64,000 nt of DNA from Drechmeria coniospora (taxonomy: Eukaryota > Ascomycota > Sordariomycetes > Hypocreales > Ophiocordycipitaceae), in NCBI RefSeq assembly GCF_001625195.1, contig NC_054389.1, forward strand, positions 5,700,520-5,764,519, read 5' to 3'. Position numbers and translations under genes: made by a program. The notes below the pieces were generated by a model, which had not been told where the DNA came from, searched no databases, and was given only the letters and a program-made list of their open reading frames with translations. Below, in pieces: positions 46,401 through 58,449 of the stretch (within the stretch, counting starts at the first letter, position 1; every line of letters starts with the position of its first letter).

Positions 46401-48735
46401 CATCGAGAAGCTCCACGACCGCGTTCGGCAGATGCGGCAGATGCATCAGTACCTCGACCAGCCGGAGTATGCCCAACATCTGAGTCTCGACAACCCGTTC
46501 GTCGAAACTTGCATGCCATCCTACACCCTGGTTGGCGAGGCCGACGTTCCTCTCAAGGCAGTTTTCGAGAGCCGAGTGCAGGACTTTTCGCTCGACGTTC
46601 ACTCGCCCTACACTTCGCACGCGATCGGCATCGTCAAGCTGTCACTCGAGCCCTCCCACGCACGAGCGCCGACCAACACGCTCAAGTTTAACGTGGTCGT
46701 GCATGAGCTCGTTGGCTTCGCGGAGCGGGAAGGGACAGAGGTTCACGCTCAGCTCTACATACCCGGCACGTCCGAGGAGGACGGGGTGACGACGACACAG
46801 ATGATTCAAGATTTCGATGAAGGGCCTGTCCGATTTGAGAGCGTCCACAACATGAGCGTGTCCGTCTTCGCACCCCTCGGCACAACTCTCAGGCTTGCCA
46901 TTTTCGCCAACATCTCCGTCATGCACCTCGACAAGCTCCTAAGCTGGGATGACATGAGAGACGCCGGCCCGATGGGTGACGGAAAGAAGTCGTCGCGAAT
47001 CAGCGAGTCGCAGTTTTTCACCCAGGAGAAGCACGACCTGCTGGCCCGCGTGCAGATCATGGAGCTGAACGAGGTTGGCGAGTACCAACCCGTCGAGGTG
47101 ACGCAGACCAGCGAGCTCGACACGGGCACCTTCCAGCTGCACCAGGGCTTGCAGCGAAGAATTGGCATCAACATTTCGCACAGCTCTGGGGAGGCGTTGC
47201 CTTGGGGGGATGTCACGGCCGTGCGCGTGGGCAGAATCCGCCTGGTCGATTCGGCGGGCAAGACGCCCGACATGAATAGCAAGGAAGCCCACGTCGCACT
47301 CAAGCTGTCGTCGAACCCCATCTTTCGCGAGAACGCAAACGGAACAAGAAGCATTACCATCTACGCCCAGTGGGACTCGAGTTTGCACAACTCGCTGCTT
47401 CTGGACAGGGTGACGGTAGACAAGTACCGTGTTCAGATGACCATCTTTTGGGAGGTCAGCTCCGACAAGCTGGCCGAGCCGATGAAGTTCGCGCAGAAAG
47501 TGTGCGTGCAGATACTTTCCAGGAATTTCGTCCGCCAGACCTCCGTCTTCTCGTCGCTGTTTCAGAATGTTCGGTTCGTCCGCTCGTCGTCGGGCATCTT
47601 CACCCTGACGATGCGTCCAGCCCCGGTCAAGAGAGTGGGCGACTTGTGGCGGATGAACAGCCAGCATGAATACGTCAAGGGCGAGGAGAACCTTAGCAGC
47701 TGGACTCCCCGCGGCGTCTCCCTCGTCAGCGATTTCATACTGGCGAAGAAGAAGAGGAAGCGGACGGCCGAGATTGGCGTGATGCATGCCTGCCTGAACA
47801 AGATGGGCGTCGATGCCTCCGCTGTGCATACACTCCCCAAGAAGGAGTTGGGGACGAAGAAGGGGCTTACGATCAACACGGTTGTGCCGGACGTTGACGA
47901 TGATGTTCTCAACGACACCCCTGATACGTCTCAGATGCCCACCTTTGAGGACGATGAAGACATGGCGGAGGATCCGCAAGAGGAGACGATAAAGGTGGAT
48001 GCGAACGAGTCGTTGGTTAAGAAGCCCGAATACGACGAGGGTGAGACGGAACTGTTGGAGCGGTGCCTCAACCTCTGGAAGAGGTATCCCGACCCGCTGA
48101 GTAGCATCCTGAGCCCAGCAAACACGGCTCCCCCTTTGAGCGGCATCGCGCCAGAGTCGCCCCCCCCGAGCCTCATCACGACAATCATTCGAGTACCGAA
48201 GAATCCAAAAGTGCTCAAGGGCGGGTACCTGCTCGTGCCCAACAGCGATTCGACACGGTGGGTGAAGCGCTTCGTCGAGTTGCGGCGGCCTTATCTCCAC
48301 ATCCACTCGGCCACGGGCGGCGACGAGGTTGCCATCGTAAGCTTGCGAAACTCTCGCGTCGACAGCCAACCTGGCGTCCTCGGCATCCTCCACGGACCGG
48401 AGGGTGGTGATGAGTCACCGGCACAAGGCCAGCATGGAATCCAGGACTTGTCTTCTGGTCATCGCCGCACATCCTCGGGCAGGGTCATATCGACCATCTG
48501 GACGGGCATTGGGGGCACAGGCTCGGCTTCGTTGGGGGGGTCAGGGCCGCAACGCCTCAGCGAACGGATGCAGTCGGCCGTGTTTGCCATCTACGGGACT
48601 GACAACACCTGGCTCTTTGCCGCTCGCAGCGAACGCGACAAGGTAGACTGGATCTTCCGCATCGACCAGACGTACCTTGCGAACAGCGAAAGCAACCCCA
48701 ACAGCGGCGTCATGAGCCCCAGGAGCCAGTATTAG
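43497..48735 (+). CDS. Kinesin-3 motor (Unc-104/KIF1A type)
   Basis: Plus-end-directed microtubule motor that carries endosomes and other membrane cargo. Exon 1 (43497-43560, MAPPGGGNIKVVVRVRPFNG) and exon 2 (43640-48735) are joined over a 79-nt intron (GTACGT donor, GCTGAC branch) and give 1719 aa. The motor domain is at about residues 1-360 with P-loop GQTGSGKS (about 106), switch I NETSSRSH (about 219) and switch II DLAGSER (about 256). Then come the neck and first coiled coil, an FHA domain (about 510-590), a coiled coil near 760-830, the KIF1B-type and DUF3694 regions, and a C-terminal PH domain (about 1546-1705; begins GGYLLVPNSD, with VKRFVELRRPYL and WIFRIDQ). This is the full order of a fungal kinesin-3. 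Long minus-strand frames across the gene are shadows. Confidence 0.96.
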
Positions 48736-51700
48736 GGCCGTGGTGGATGAAAACAGAATCATGATCTCGTCGTCTCGCGCTTGCTTTATTTTCTGGTTGG
48801 CCTTTTCAAGGATACGTCCTGTACGATATCATGCGCCTTTTGTATACCCCCTTCCCTTTCCCCTCCTCCCTTCCCTTGCTGTTCCTTGTTTCTCTCACCT
48901 GTCTCTTTTGTCAGAATCATTCACATATCGCGACGGCGGCTTTAGATGAAAAAAGCTAGACTAAAATACCCCGAGAGCGGCAGGAACCAAGAACGTGGCG
49001 GCGCACGGGAAGCATTGAACTATCTAATCATATGGGAATCATGTTCGGGGGAGTAGCAGGAGCATGGGGCGATCAAACATTCCTGTCCCACCCTGCGACC
49101 GAAGTGAGTACCACGTGCTTGCTGGATCATCATGCCATGCTCCAGCCTCGAGTAATAGGAGGGGATCTTTGCATGACCCGACCCAGAGCCTGCAGGATCC
49201 CACGCCTTTTCCTTTGCATCACCCTCCCTGTGCTGTGGGCCGTGATTCCTACCAAGGGACCGGGGTGCGGGCAACTAGTTGGCAGCTGGCTCTTGAGTAC
49301 AAGCCCAAGGTCTCTTCTCTGGAAGCTCGTAGATGGGAAATGAACGAGACAACTGATGCCCGTGGCTGGCCTGTTGTTTATTGGTTGTTACACGATGAAG
49401 TCCTTGTATGATTCGTGAAAAGTATTCGAGGGCTCCATATGTTTGAATGAGCCATAGCGGAACAGCAGAGAATGTGTCTCCTAGCCTCTATGTCAGCCTC
49501 AAACCATGCCTCATCACCCCCTCGTCACCTTCGTAACACCAGAGCTTCCTCGACCCTTCGATGCCGTTCCAGCCCACCAACTAATTTTCAGCCTGTCGGC
49601 CCGATGGCGAAGGCTCCTCCCGTTGGATACCATCGGTCACCCATCCCCGCCGCGCGTTCCGCCTATTACCGTCTTGAAAGGGGTAGCATTGTCGATGGAT
49701 CAACAAGCGCAAGATCAACCCATCCTCGTACTCGTACTCGTACAGTACAGTACAAGCACACATTCTTGTAGTATTACTCCGTACTCCGTACATGCACTTA
49801 CTAGTAATATTAGTGCTATGGCCATTCCCGTTCAATCGCCGAGCATCTAGCGGTGGAGCGTGGATTCCTCCAACCTGCCGAGTGCGGCGGGTGCATGAAA
49901 CGACGACCTGTCGCGAATATCAGTGACATATGATTGTAACCTTGCCGAGGCGCCGAGCGAGCAGCAGTGCTGAAGTCCAGCCTCAACGCACCTTAACAAC
50001 ATCGCGCACCTTGCATACAACTTGCATGAATAAATCAGCCATCAATTGCGGCGTTACCGCCCATTACGACCGAACAGTTGAACACAGCGGGAAGGGCTAG
50101 CAGGTTGGCTTTTGGTCCACTTTGGAGTCTCTGACGCTTCGTGTTTTAAGCTGGAAGTTGTCCGGCCGTCCCTGTTGACTGTGTTCCCATGTTCATTTGA
50201 CTGATTTTCATTACGCAAGGGCTTGGTAACCAGCATGGTGCATGGCCAAGGGCAGATGTCGCTTGCGGCCGGCGCACGTCTGCACCGAACACGAGATGTG
50301 TCGCCCGGCCAAATGCATTGATGCCCATGCACTCGCCACCAATGCTTGGGGACATGGTAATGCGAAGATAGATGCCCAATCGCCTGCGGGGTGGCATGAG
50401 ATACCCTTGCCGGGCCCCCAAAATTGCCCGTGCCGCCTTGCAGCTGTGTCGCTCAGTGGTACACGGCACGGACAGCTTGAATAGCCCGATGGGCTACGCG
50501 CACTTGGACTGCGCGTACATGAACGAGTAGAGCTTGTACCTCGTCACGCCCGCGAGCCCGAAGACGGGATCCAACGTGTGGATGCTCGGTGCGTTCAAGT
50601 ACGGGCTTGGAGATGACCCCTTTGCATCAGCATCTGTTCCCGTACTTGCACGGTCGCCTTGTGGACCTCGTTCCCGTTGGTCCACGTCCCAGCTGGCCGG
50701 ATCGCAGGGATGCACCCTGCTGATAATAACGGGAACCTGCTGGATCCGCCCAGCAGCCATGACGGCTTGGTCGGTAACGGGTACCATACCGTCGGGACGA
50801 GCTGGCCAATTTGCGATGGCCACCTCCACATCCCCAGAATGTGCATGGAACAGGCTTTGGCGGCGGCTCAAATGGGGGACCGCAACGGGGGACCGCAACG
50901 GCAGAAAAGTCCGCAAACAGGTTTCTTTTGCCGTCCTCTTTTCATCCATCGCGTTTAGCTGGTTGTGGATGGCGGCAAAAAAGCAAGGTAGAGTAGGATG
51001 CAGGGAGATGGTACAATGAAGCTCGGTTCGCTGACGACCTTGATGGCTTCCCACATGCGAGTCTGTACAGAAAGTGCCTCTGATGATGGTGTCAAGATCC
51101 TTGGCAGAGTATCCTATCGTTTCAATCTCGTAATATGCAACGCTCCGTCATCTCGAAACGACGCACCCGTCTCTGGCTGGGGTCGAGCGTGTGCATGCAT
51201 GTATTGCAGGTGTGTTCCTTGGGTGCGCAGACGTCTTACACGTATCGGTGCTCGCTGCAGAGGCCGTCTAATGCTGCTTGTGACACTGTTGCAGGTGAGC
51301 GCGCGATGGCGGATGCGGCCCGTATGATTCGGGCAGTTGGGGTGGACCGATTATCACGCCGTACTATGGTTCATCAGCCACGCTTGATCCCGTCATCACC
51401 AAGGGAGAGCTACGTCATGAACGAGCCATCGTTGGTCCCGTCTCCGTCTGCGACGCCGGAAGCTGCAACGACAGTTGCACGTGTACGGAGTACTTGCAGT
51501 GGCATATCACACTCCACTCCCTAGCCTGCAGCCGCACGACTGCCGCCCGAAATAGAGCGCGTGGAGCGGAGGGGAAAAAGAAAGGAGGAGGAGGGTCGAT
51601 TGGCCAAGCGGCGTGTTTCTGCGTGCATCTCGCACGCTTGTTTCGCACTTGACAGGTCAGACACTCGCAGGGTCAGCCACGCCTCTTCCCGTGAGTCGGG

Positions 51701-52882
51701 CCCGTCGTCGTGTTTGTGACAGCATCAGCAAACGATAGCAGCGGAGCCGGGCCAAGCTGGATGGTGCCGACCCGGACAGTCGGGACTCCCACAGGTTTGG
51801 TTCGGGTGCTATCTTGGGCGTCAAGGTGTGTTGGTGGCACCAGCCGCGAACGGCACAGGACCACCCTGTTCAGTCCCGGGCTGCCATCCACGCTTGGCCA
51901 TGACCCTAGCACGGTTGAAAATGGCCCCGCTCGCCAATGTCGGGGGAGATTGCCCGACCCTTTTCGTTCTCGTACACCGACCGCCGTCTGGCATCCTAGG
52001 ACGGCAAGATGAGGCCTTGCTACACGAGCAACATGAACGGCTCGATGTCGGGTAGTTGGACGGGAGACGGGCCAGTCGTTGGAATCAAGAAGGGCGTGGC
52101 TTGAGGAGATATGCGGAGCAGGCGGAAGAGAATTCCCGTCCAGAAAGGGCAACTCTCTTGTGGCAGAAACGTGGCAAATCGTTGTCTGGATCGGCCGTTG
52201 CGCCTTGCCACTTGACCGCATGTGAGCTGTCGTGAACCGCAATTCCAGAGTGGAGAGCGCGAGTGGATGCAGCCGAGGAGGTGGCTTCCCCGTTGGTTTG
52301 TTGTGGATATGCAGCCGTATGCACACCACCGACGCGAGCACGTTCTGGTCCTGGCCGATGCTAGACACCTAGGGCCCCGGAGCTCCTAGTCAGCCTGCTA
52401 TTCCGTACTCGACCCAGTCGAGTGAGAGGACTGGTGCTGGCACGACTCAGTCGGAATTTCAGACCGAGACACGGGGGAGTCGGGATTCTATGCTCGGAGG
52501 CAGGCAGCGAGCCGTCCGTATTTCTCCCAACCGCGGTTCGGATCTGAAGCGTCTCCTTCTCAATGCCGGCCGTTGATCCTGCCTCCCGTGTGCTGAACCT
52601 CTCCCTCGGCTATGCTCTTGGCTCGTTTCCTGCCGTCAAACCGTTGTACTTCTAGGTCGTACTCGTACCTACCCAACCTCGTTGCCTCTTATAAATAACG
52701 CCACATCCACATCGTCCTCGACACCATCGTTCATTCAACTCACCTTTCTGTTGCTCATATCGAACAAGGTAACGAGCCGTAGTCACAGCTGCCCTTGTCC
52801 AGCGCTCAGCGATCTGACCCATGGATGGCCGTGTATCCAAGAAGGCACACCAGTCAAGTCCAAGCAGGAGCTGACGACGGCC
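48736..52882. other. Gene-poor interval of 4.1 kb
   Basis: No gene assigned with confidence. A minus-strand frame at 50494-51054 (186 codons) and a plus-strand frame at 50534-51019 (161 codons) overlap; the minus frame looks a little more protein-like, but neither has a known motif. The minus frame at 51673-52368 is rich in Arg, Pro and Ser and looks like chance. TACTCCGTACTCCGTAC occurs at about 49775-49790. The last few hundred bases should hold the methyltransferase promoter. Confidence 0.45.
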
Positions 52883-54487
52883 ATGGACAGCAAGTCTGGC
52901 AAAGGAAAGGTCGAGGGTGGTGACGGAGGGGGGTCCAACTTGCAACACTATCAGTTCACCTTTGGCTGCATACCTTCTCCCGGACAGGGACAGGACAGCA
53001 CGATGATGGAAGAGGGTGTAAGGCGTTGTGCCCTTTGCCGAACGAACGGGTTCGTCTTGACGTGCTAATCTTGGTTGTTGCCACTACGGCAGGCGACATC
53101 AGACAAGTTGTGAGTGCCCCAAAGGCGTCAAGAGGATCGATGGGACGCTGGATGTTTCGACTGACAAGGGCATGGCTCGCTCAGAAGAGAATCGTCCGAG
53201 TCCTTGACGGAGAGCGTGCAAAACTTTCCGGTGGAATTTGGCCGCACCTACCATGCGTACCGGGCGGGATGTAAGTAATTAATTCCTTTCCACCCGTGCA
53301 TGGCAGGGCAAAGGAGGCATGGCATGTACATGCGTACCTATCTCCTTCATCGGCCGCACCTTCCCTGACGTTGCACTTGACACGGTGGTCGTTCCTTCCC
53401 ATCCCAGCTGACAAGCCATGCTAGCATATGCTTTCCCGAATGATGCGCAGGAGCAAGAGCGACTGGAACTCCAGGGTGTGGCGTTGAAAAAGCTCTTCGG
53501 AGACCGACTCTTTTTTGCGCCTCTCTCCGAGGCAACTCCGCCGAGAACGATACTCGATGTCGCGACGGGGGTTGGTGACTGGGCCATCCAGATGGGCGAT
53601 CTCTTTCCCAACTCGGAAATCATCGCCACCGACTTGTCGCCTATTCAACCTAAACAGGTGCCCCCGAATGTTTGCTTTTACGTGGAAGACTCGTACGTCG
53701 TCCACTCTTCGGTGACCCCTTGCCCGTGCTCGTGCCGGTGGCCGTGCCGGTGCCTCTGTTGTTTGGCACGATTCGTTTTAACACGTTTCCGGTACACCGT
53801 AGGTCCGATCCCTGGGAGTACTCTCAAAAGTTCGACTACATCCACACGCGGATCACCTTTGGCTGCTGGTCGTCGTTTGAAAAACAGATTGCCCAGCAAG
53901 CCTTCGACCTGCTCGAACCCGGCGGTTGGTTCGAATCGCAAGAGACAGACAGCACTATCCTCTGCGATGACGGTACCATGAGGGCCGACGGTCCATTCTC
54001 GACCTGGTTTCACAAGATCACGGCGGCCGGCGAGCAATGCGACCGGCCCACCATCCTGGGCTCTACTCTGAAGGAAATATACGAGCGCGTTGGGTTCGTG
54101 GACGTCCAAGAACGCATCTTCAAAATGCCGACGAATGCTTGGGCCAAGGATGAGATGATCAATAAGTTGGGCCTCATGTGGGAGAGAAACCTCCTCCAAG
54201 GACTCAGCGGCTTTTCCTACAGTCTTTTCAACAGGACCTATGGCTGGAGTGCAGCACAAATCGAGGTGAGCCGGCTCATGGCTGCCTGACGTGGACTGCG
54301 ATTTCCCGCCGGACGCTCCCCGTCGCAATGCGCCGCGTCTTCTGACTGACGTTGCCAGGTATCGTTGGTTGATGTGCGACAAGAGATTTCCGACTCAAAA
54401 GTACACTCGTACATGCCAATCTTTGTCGTGTGGGGAAGAAAACCGTTCCCTGGGGAGGGGCCGATACCAAGACCAAATTTTGGATGA
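52883..54487 (+). CDS. LaeA-like SAM-dependent methyltransferase with a 17-nt micro-exon
   Basis: Class I methyltransferase of the group that includes LaeA, the global regulator of secondary metabolism and development in filamentous fungi. Many paralogues exist, so this need not be LaeA itself. Six exons: 52883-53017, 53093-53109, 53185-53270, 53425-53692, 53803-54265 and 54359-54487; the lengths sum to 366 codons (365 aa). The second exon is only 17 nt but is needed to keep the frame (…EEG-ATSDKL-RESSES…). Donors are GTAAGG, GTGAGT, GTAAGT, GTACGT and GTGAGC. Features: FGRTYHAYRAGSYAFPND before the fold, SAM motif I DVATGVGDWAIQ (about residue 125), TDLSPIQP, then FDYIHTR and LEPGGWFESQE, and a C-terminal VVWGRKP segment. 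No signal peptide. The start is the first ATG that reads into the conserved part. Confidence 0.85.
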
Positions 54488-54904
54488 CGATGACGAGAAA
54501 CTCGAATTGACTTGAAGGCAGCAGCGGCAGGCATTTGATTCATGTCCACACATCATCCCCCTCCCCACTGTGCTGTTCCATGCGCACTGCACGGTACTGC
54601 ACGTCAGACGATAAATCGTTGAAGCAGGCCGGGACACCTGGACATGGACGAGGGCGGAATTTTGCTTCCCCGTTGCCGTCAAAAGCCGCCGACGCCGGCA
54701 TTGGCCCAATTCATGATGCCGTGTCGTGGTGGAGGAGACGGCTTGTGGCGTGATCCTACAATGCAACTTTGTTCCTCCTCGCGTTATGATTTACTCTCAA
54801 ATCCTACGAGCATATGACCACCGTGAGCCTGTGATCTATCTCGTTTCAACAGCTATCGTGGGTGGAAATACCGGCTGAAGACTTTGTTGATTGCGTGCCT
54901 CTGA
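54488..54904. other. Convergent 3' spacer
   Basis: 417 bases between the stop codons of the methyltransferase gene (plus) and the cupin gene (minus). Nothing beyond 3' UTR sequence was seen. Confidence 0.5.
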
Positions 54905-55630
54905 TCAATGCTTTACCAACCAGCCATATCTCTCAGCCAGTTCCTCAGGCAGGAGTTGAGAAAGTTTGTCTTTGGAGAGAAATTCGTGGTCGGCGTACTC
55001 GAACCCTGGAACGACGGTCTCCGAGATGAGCAGCTCTTCATCGTGGACGTCCAAGCAGCGGCTGGTCGCATCTTGGTTCGGTAACAGGTAGCTCGCCTTC
55101 CAGACTCCCCCGTCGACAGCCCACTGCAACTTTTCCCCGCATTGAATTTCACAACCGACAACGAATGTTTCGACACGACGATCAGGGTGTATGAGAACAT
55201 AACAGCCACGACCACGGTGAAGGGTGTGGACGATGCGGCTGCGATTGCGATGAAAGCTGCCAACGGGACTTCTGGGGGTGAGGTAGTAGAGTATCGAAGA
55301 GGAGGCACGGCGCACGGCCGGGTCAAAGTCTGGTCGCAGACCGCCAACAAGTTGCAGTGTATTTTCAGATAGGCTGGTCAGCGGGTAGGGACTCGGAATG
55401 AGGGTCGGTGACGAGTCGGTGAGGGCATAGTATCCACCTTCGATGTGCGGAGTGAGGAGGAGCGATTTGATGGTATCCCGAACGTGGGGGGGCTCAAGGT
55501 CGACATGCGTGGCCGATGTAGCCGATGTAGCCGATGATGTGTTGGAGAGCGTGGCAGTAGACGTGGACGCAGCCTCGCCCGTCTCCTTGCCAGGCACAGA
55601 GGGCACGGATGGAAAGATGCCACTGGTCAT
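54905..55630 (-). CDS. Cupin superfamily protein, DUF985 type
   Basis: Single exon of 241 codons from the ATG at 55630. The family (cupin-5, DUF985) has a beta-barrel fold and no settled function. The conserved strand pattern is clear: IKSLLLTPHIEGGYYALT, SSSILYYLTPRSPVGSFHRN, then the HTLHRGRGCYVLIHPDR segment, GVWKASYLL, and the C-terminal LISETVVPGFEYADHEFLS. The N-terminal 45 residues are Ser/Thr/Ala-rich with a short SATSATSATH repeat made by a 9-base tandem (TGTAGCCGA) near 55515-55540. Putative metal ligands are the histidines of SFHRN and HTLH. No targeting signal. Confidence 0.85.
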   Translation of the reverse strand: MTSGIFPSVPSVPGKETGEAASTSTATLSNTSSATSATSATHVDLEPPHVRDTIKSLLLTPHIEGGYYALTDSSPTLIPSPYPLTSLSENTLQLVGGLRPDFDPAVRRASSSILYYLTPRSPVGSFHRNRSRIVHTLHRGRGCYVLIHPDRRVETFVVGCEIQCGEKLQWAVDGGVWKASYLLPNQDATSRCLDVHDEELLISETVVPGFEYADHEFLSKDKLSQLLPEELAERYGWLVKH

Positions 55631-57077
55631 GCTTGACGATTTCTTTCGATATAGATGAGGAAGGGATCAAGTGAAGGGTTGACGCATCCGTTCGCATCTG
55701 ATGTGCGGCTCGGGTGGGTTTGGTGAGTTCCTCTCTTAAGGAGAGTAATCTATTCTGTCACGTCACTCTCTGTGTGAGGCTCTGAAGGGAGTGCTGCCTT
55801 GTGCCTTGAAGAGACGATTTCGTGAGACTGAGACAAGCAGGCAGCCAGCGAGGGGATGTCGGATCGGCACGACAACCGGTGGGTGTTACGAACAACAGCA
55901 GCGGCAACAACGCACGATCTAGTGGTGGTTAGTAAATGACGTGTTGCTGCTGTTGAAATATGCACGTACATATCCATACGTCATGGTTCTACTTCACAAC
56001 GGCCCCAATCTATTTGCAAGTAGGAGCAAGTGTGAGTATGCGAGTGTGAGAAAGACGATGCCCCGGCACCAGTAATTGGCATGTGTGGATCGGTTGCAAT
56101 GCCGATGGAATGGAAGAGATTTTAAGCTAATAGATGAATCTCGTAAGATGGAGCTGCCTCCCCAATGCAGATCCGCCAGGATGGCCCGTACCATCTTCGA
56201 CATGCCAATCTGTACATGACATCGACGCAGCGACAATTGGAAGGATTGTGAACCTACCGCAATGCCAATGTATGCAGGCAGGTGTTGGCGTGCGTACTGT
56301 AGGTGCGCGAATATGCGGATACGGTTCATATGTAATTATTGGATATTACATCAGCAGGAAGAACGTTGCTCGCATGCAAGCGTAACAGTTGATGTTTCTC
56401 GAGCACGCGGCAGGGCTTGGCGCTGCGGGAGGACGGGCCGTTATGAAAGTGGCAAAGCATGAATATTTCCATGTAATTAAGTGCGGACTACAGAGTACTC
56501 CGTACGGAGTACGAAGTACTTGCACATGTAAATGCTTGTGCTGCACGGAGTAATACCGGAGTACAAATATCCCATTGGCCGCACAACTTGCTGTGAACAT
56601 ACGGAGTAAGTACTCCGTACTGTACTTGTACCTGGGCGCACATGCACTACGGAGTACGATGATACTTGTACTTCATGTACTCGGTACTAACCTAGTGTAC
56701 ATGTACTGTACAGTACTGTGCTTGTACTTAAGTACCTAGTAGGTACGGAGTACTGCACTGTATTGATTCTGGCCTGTAGGTTCACACAGTAAGTGCAAAG
56801 TACATATTACTTGGTTACACCAACAGCACATAAGTAGGTACCTCGTGCCGTAGCGTAAATACGTACGCACGTACACCGTACTTAAGTACATACTCCATAT
56901 TAATAGAGGGAGGTACTTGACAGGCACGGGTCCATCGATAGTAGCCAAAGACCTTCCAGTATCCAGTACGCACTGCACCTGTGCCGTTGACATCACTCAT
57001 CCTCCATGCTCCGGACTGGATGCCGGTAAACGGCCTCGGCCTGCCTGGTTTCTTCCGCCAACATCATCGCAACAACA
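55631..57077. other. Divergent intergenic region
   Basis: 1.45 kb between the starts of the cupin gene and OMA1. The part 56480-56900 is one of the densest places for GTACTCCGTAC/GTACGGAGTAC in the window (copies near 56493, 56608 and 56742). No gene supported. Confidence 0.5.
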
Positions 57078-58449
57078 ATGATAGCAAGGCGCCTCGTCGC
57101 ACCGCCCGCCGGCGGCTCATTCTCTGTTTTCGTTTCCACATGCTCGCAGTGCTTACGCCTTGACCGCTCGTTCGCTCGTCCGCCGGCTCGAAAGGTGGTC
57201 GTCATCGTTGCTCCTCCACGCTGCTTCTCCCACGTCGGCCGGCGACTGTCCAAGGACCCGTACGATGACCTCCGAAATGCGCGGCCGCTGGTTCCGCACG
57301 CCCTATCCCGCCGCTTCGCCGACGCCGGCACCTCACGCGCCTCGCAGGCCTTTGTCGTCGGCTGCGTCGTCGCCGCCGTTACCTTCTACCTCTACAACTC
57401 GCAGACGGTGCCCATCACGGGCCGGCGGCGCTTCAACTTCCTGTCGGATGCCTTTGTCGCCCAGACGAACCGGGGTGCCGCCGAGGCCGTGATACAGCAA
57501 GTGCACCAGCAGGGTGGCCATTTCCTCTCGGACTGGGATCCGCGCACGATGCTGGTGAAGAGAGTGATGCGTCGGCTCATTCCCGTGAGCGGCATCGCCG
57601 ACCTTGACTGGGAGATTCGCGTCATCGCCGATAACCGTACGTTCTCGGTCCGCCCCTCGTTGCCCGCTCCTTGCCTTGTTTGGGACGACCTGTGTTTCGC
57701 GCCGCAGATGGATGTTTTGCCTCGGACGTTAACAGCCGGCTTCGTGCCCTGACCCATCAGGAACGGCCAACGCCTTTGTCCTCCCCGGCGGCAAGGTCTT
57801 TGTCCACAGCGGCATCCTCAACGTCTGCCGGAACGAGGATGCGTTGGCCGCCGTCCTCGGACACGAAATCGCGCACAACACGGCATCGCACGCCGCCGAA
57901 CGGCTCTCGGCCGCCTGGGTGGGAAACCTGACGGCCGGCAGCTTGTTCTTCCTCGCCGGCGCCCTACCCGGCCTCATGCTCTTCGGCTTGTGGAGCTTCG
58001 TCGGAGGCTTCTACTTGCAGGACCTGCTGTTCTACCTGCCTATGGGACGGAAGCAGGAGAGCGAGGCGGACTACATTGGTCTCATGATGATGGCCGAGGC
58101 CTGCTACGACCCGCGCGCCGCCGTCGGCTTCTGGCAGCGGATGGAAGCCCTGCAGCAGGCGGGTGGGCACGAGGCGCCCGAGATTCTGAGCACACATCCC
58201 TCGGTGAGTTCCCCCTCCACTGTCGACTCCAGCCAGCCGGCCCGGAGTGGGCGATGCGCCACCGCCAGGTTTGCAGCCCTTGACTAAGGCTGGCGATAGA
58301 ACGAGAGCAGGATCGGCAACATTGTCGAATGGCTGCCGGATGCCATGAAGAAGCGGACAGAAAGCGACTGCAACGGCACGTCGGCCTTTGCTGATCGATT
58401 CAGGATCGCCTTGCGCAGGCGAAGACCCATCGAGACTGTGGTTATGTGA
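57078..58449 (+). CDS. OMA1: Mitochondrial metalloendopeptidase Oma1 (M48 family)
   Basis: Inner-membrane zinc protease of mitochondrial quality control. Exons 57078-57636, 57761-58203 and 58300-58449 give 383 aa. Introns are 124 and 96 nt (GTACGT and GTGAGT donors). The N-terminal about 65 residues are Arg-rich and without acidic residues until LSKDPYDD, as in a mitochondrial presequence. A membrane segment follows at about 90-110 (ASQAFVVGCVVAAVTFYLYN) before VPITGRRRFNF. The active site HEIAH is at about residue 221 and the third zinc ligand lies in QESEADYIGL (about 286). A second hydrophobic stretch (LTAGSLFFLAGALPGLMLFGLW) lies between them. The joint DN-RTANAFVLPGG is typical. The C-terminal exon ends in a basic tail. 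Confidence 0.92.

Noticed and set aside
46939..48393. 484-codon minus-strand frame
   Set aside because: Also antisense to kinesin-3; composition (His/Arg/Leu/Val-heavy) follows from the codon bias of the opposite strand.
51673..52368. 231-codon minus-strand frame
   Set aside because: Low-complexity Pro/Ser/Arg composition and no recognisable fold. An overlapping plus frame is no better.
53693..53802. Read-through frame continuing from exon 4 of the methyltransferase
   Set aside because: It gives Cys/Arg/Pro-rich sequence unlike the family, while splicing from 53692 to 53803 restores SSDPWEYSQKFDYIHTR.
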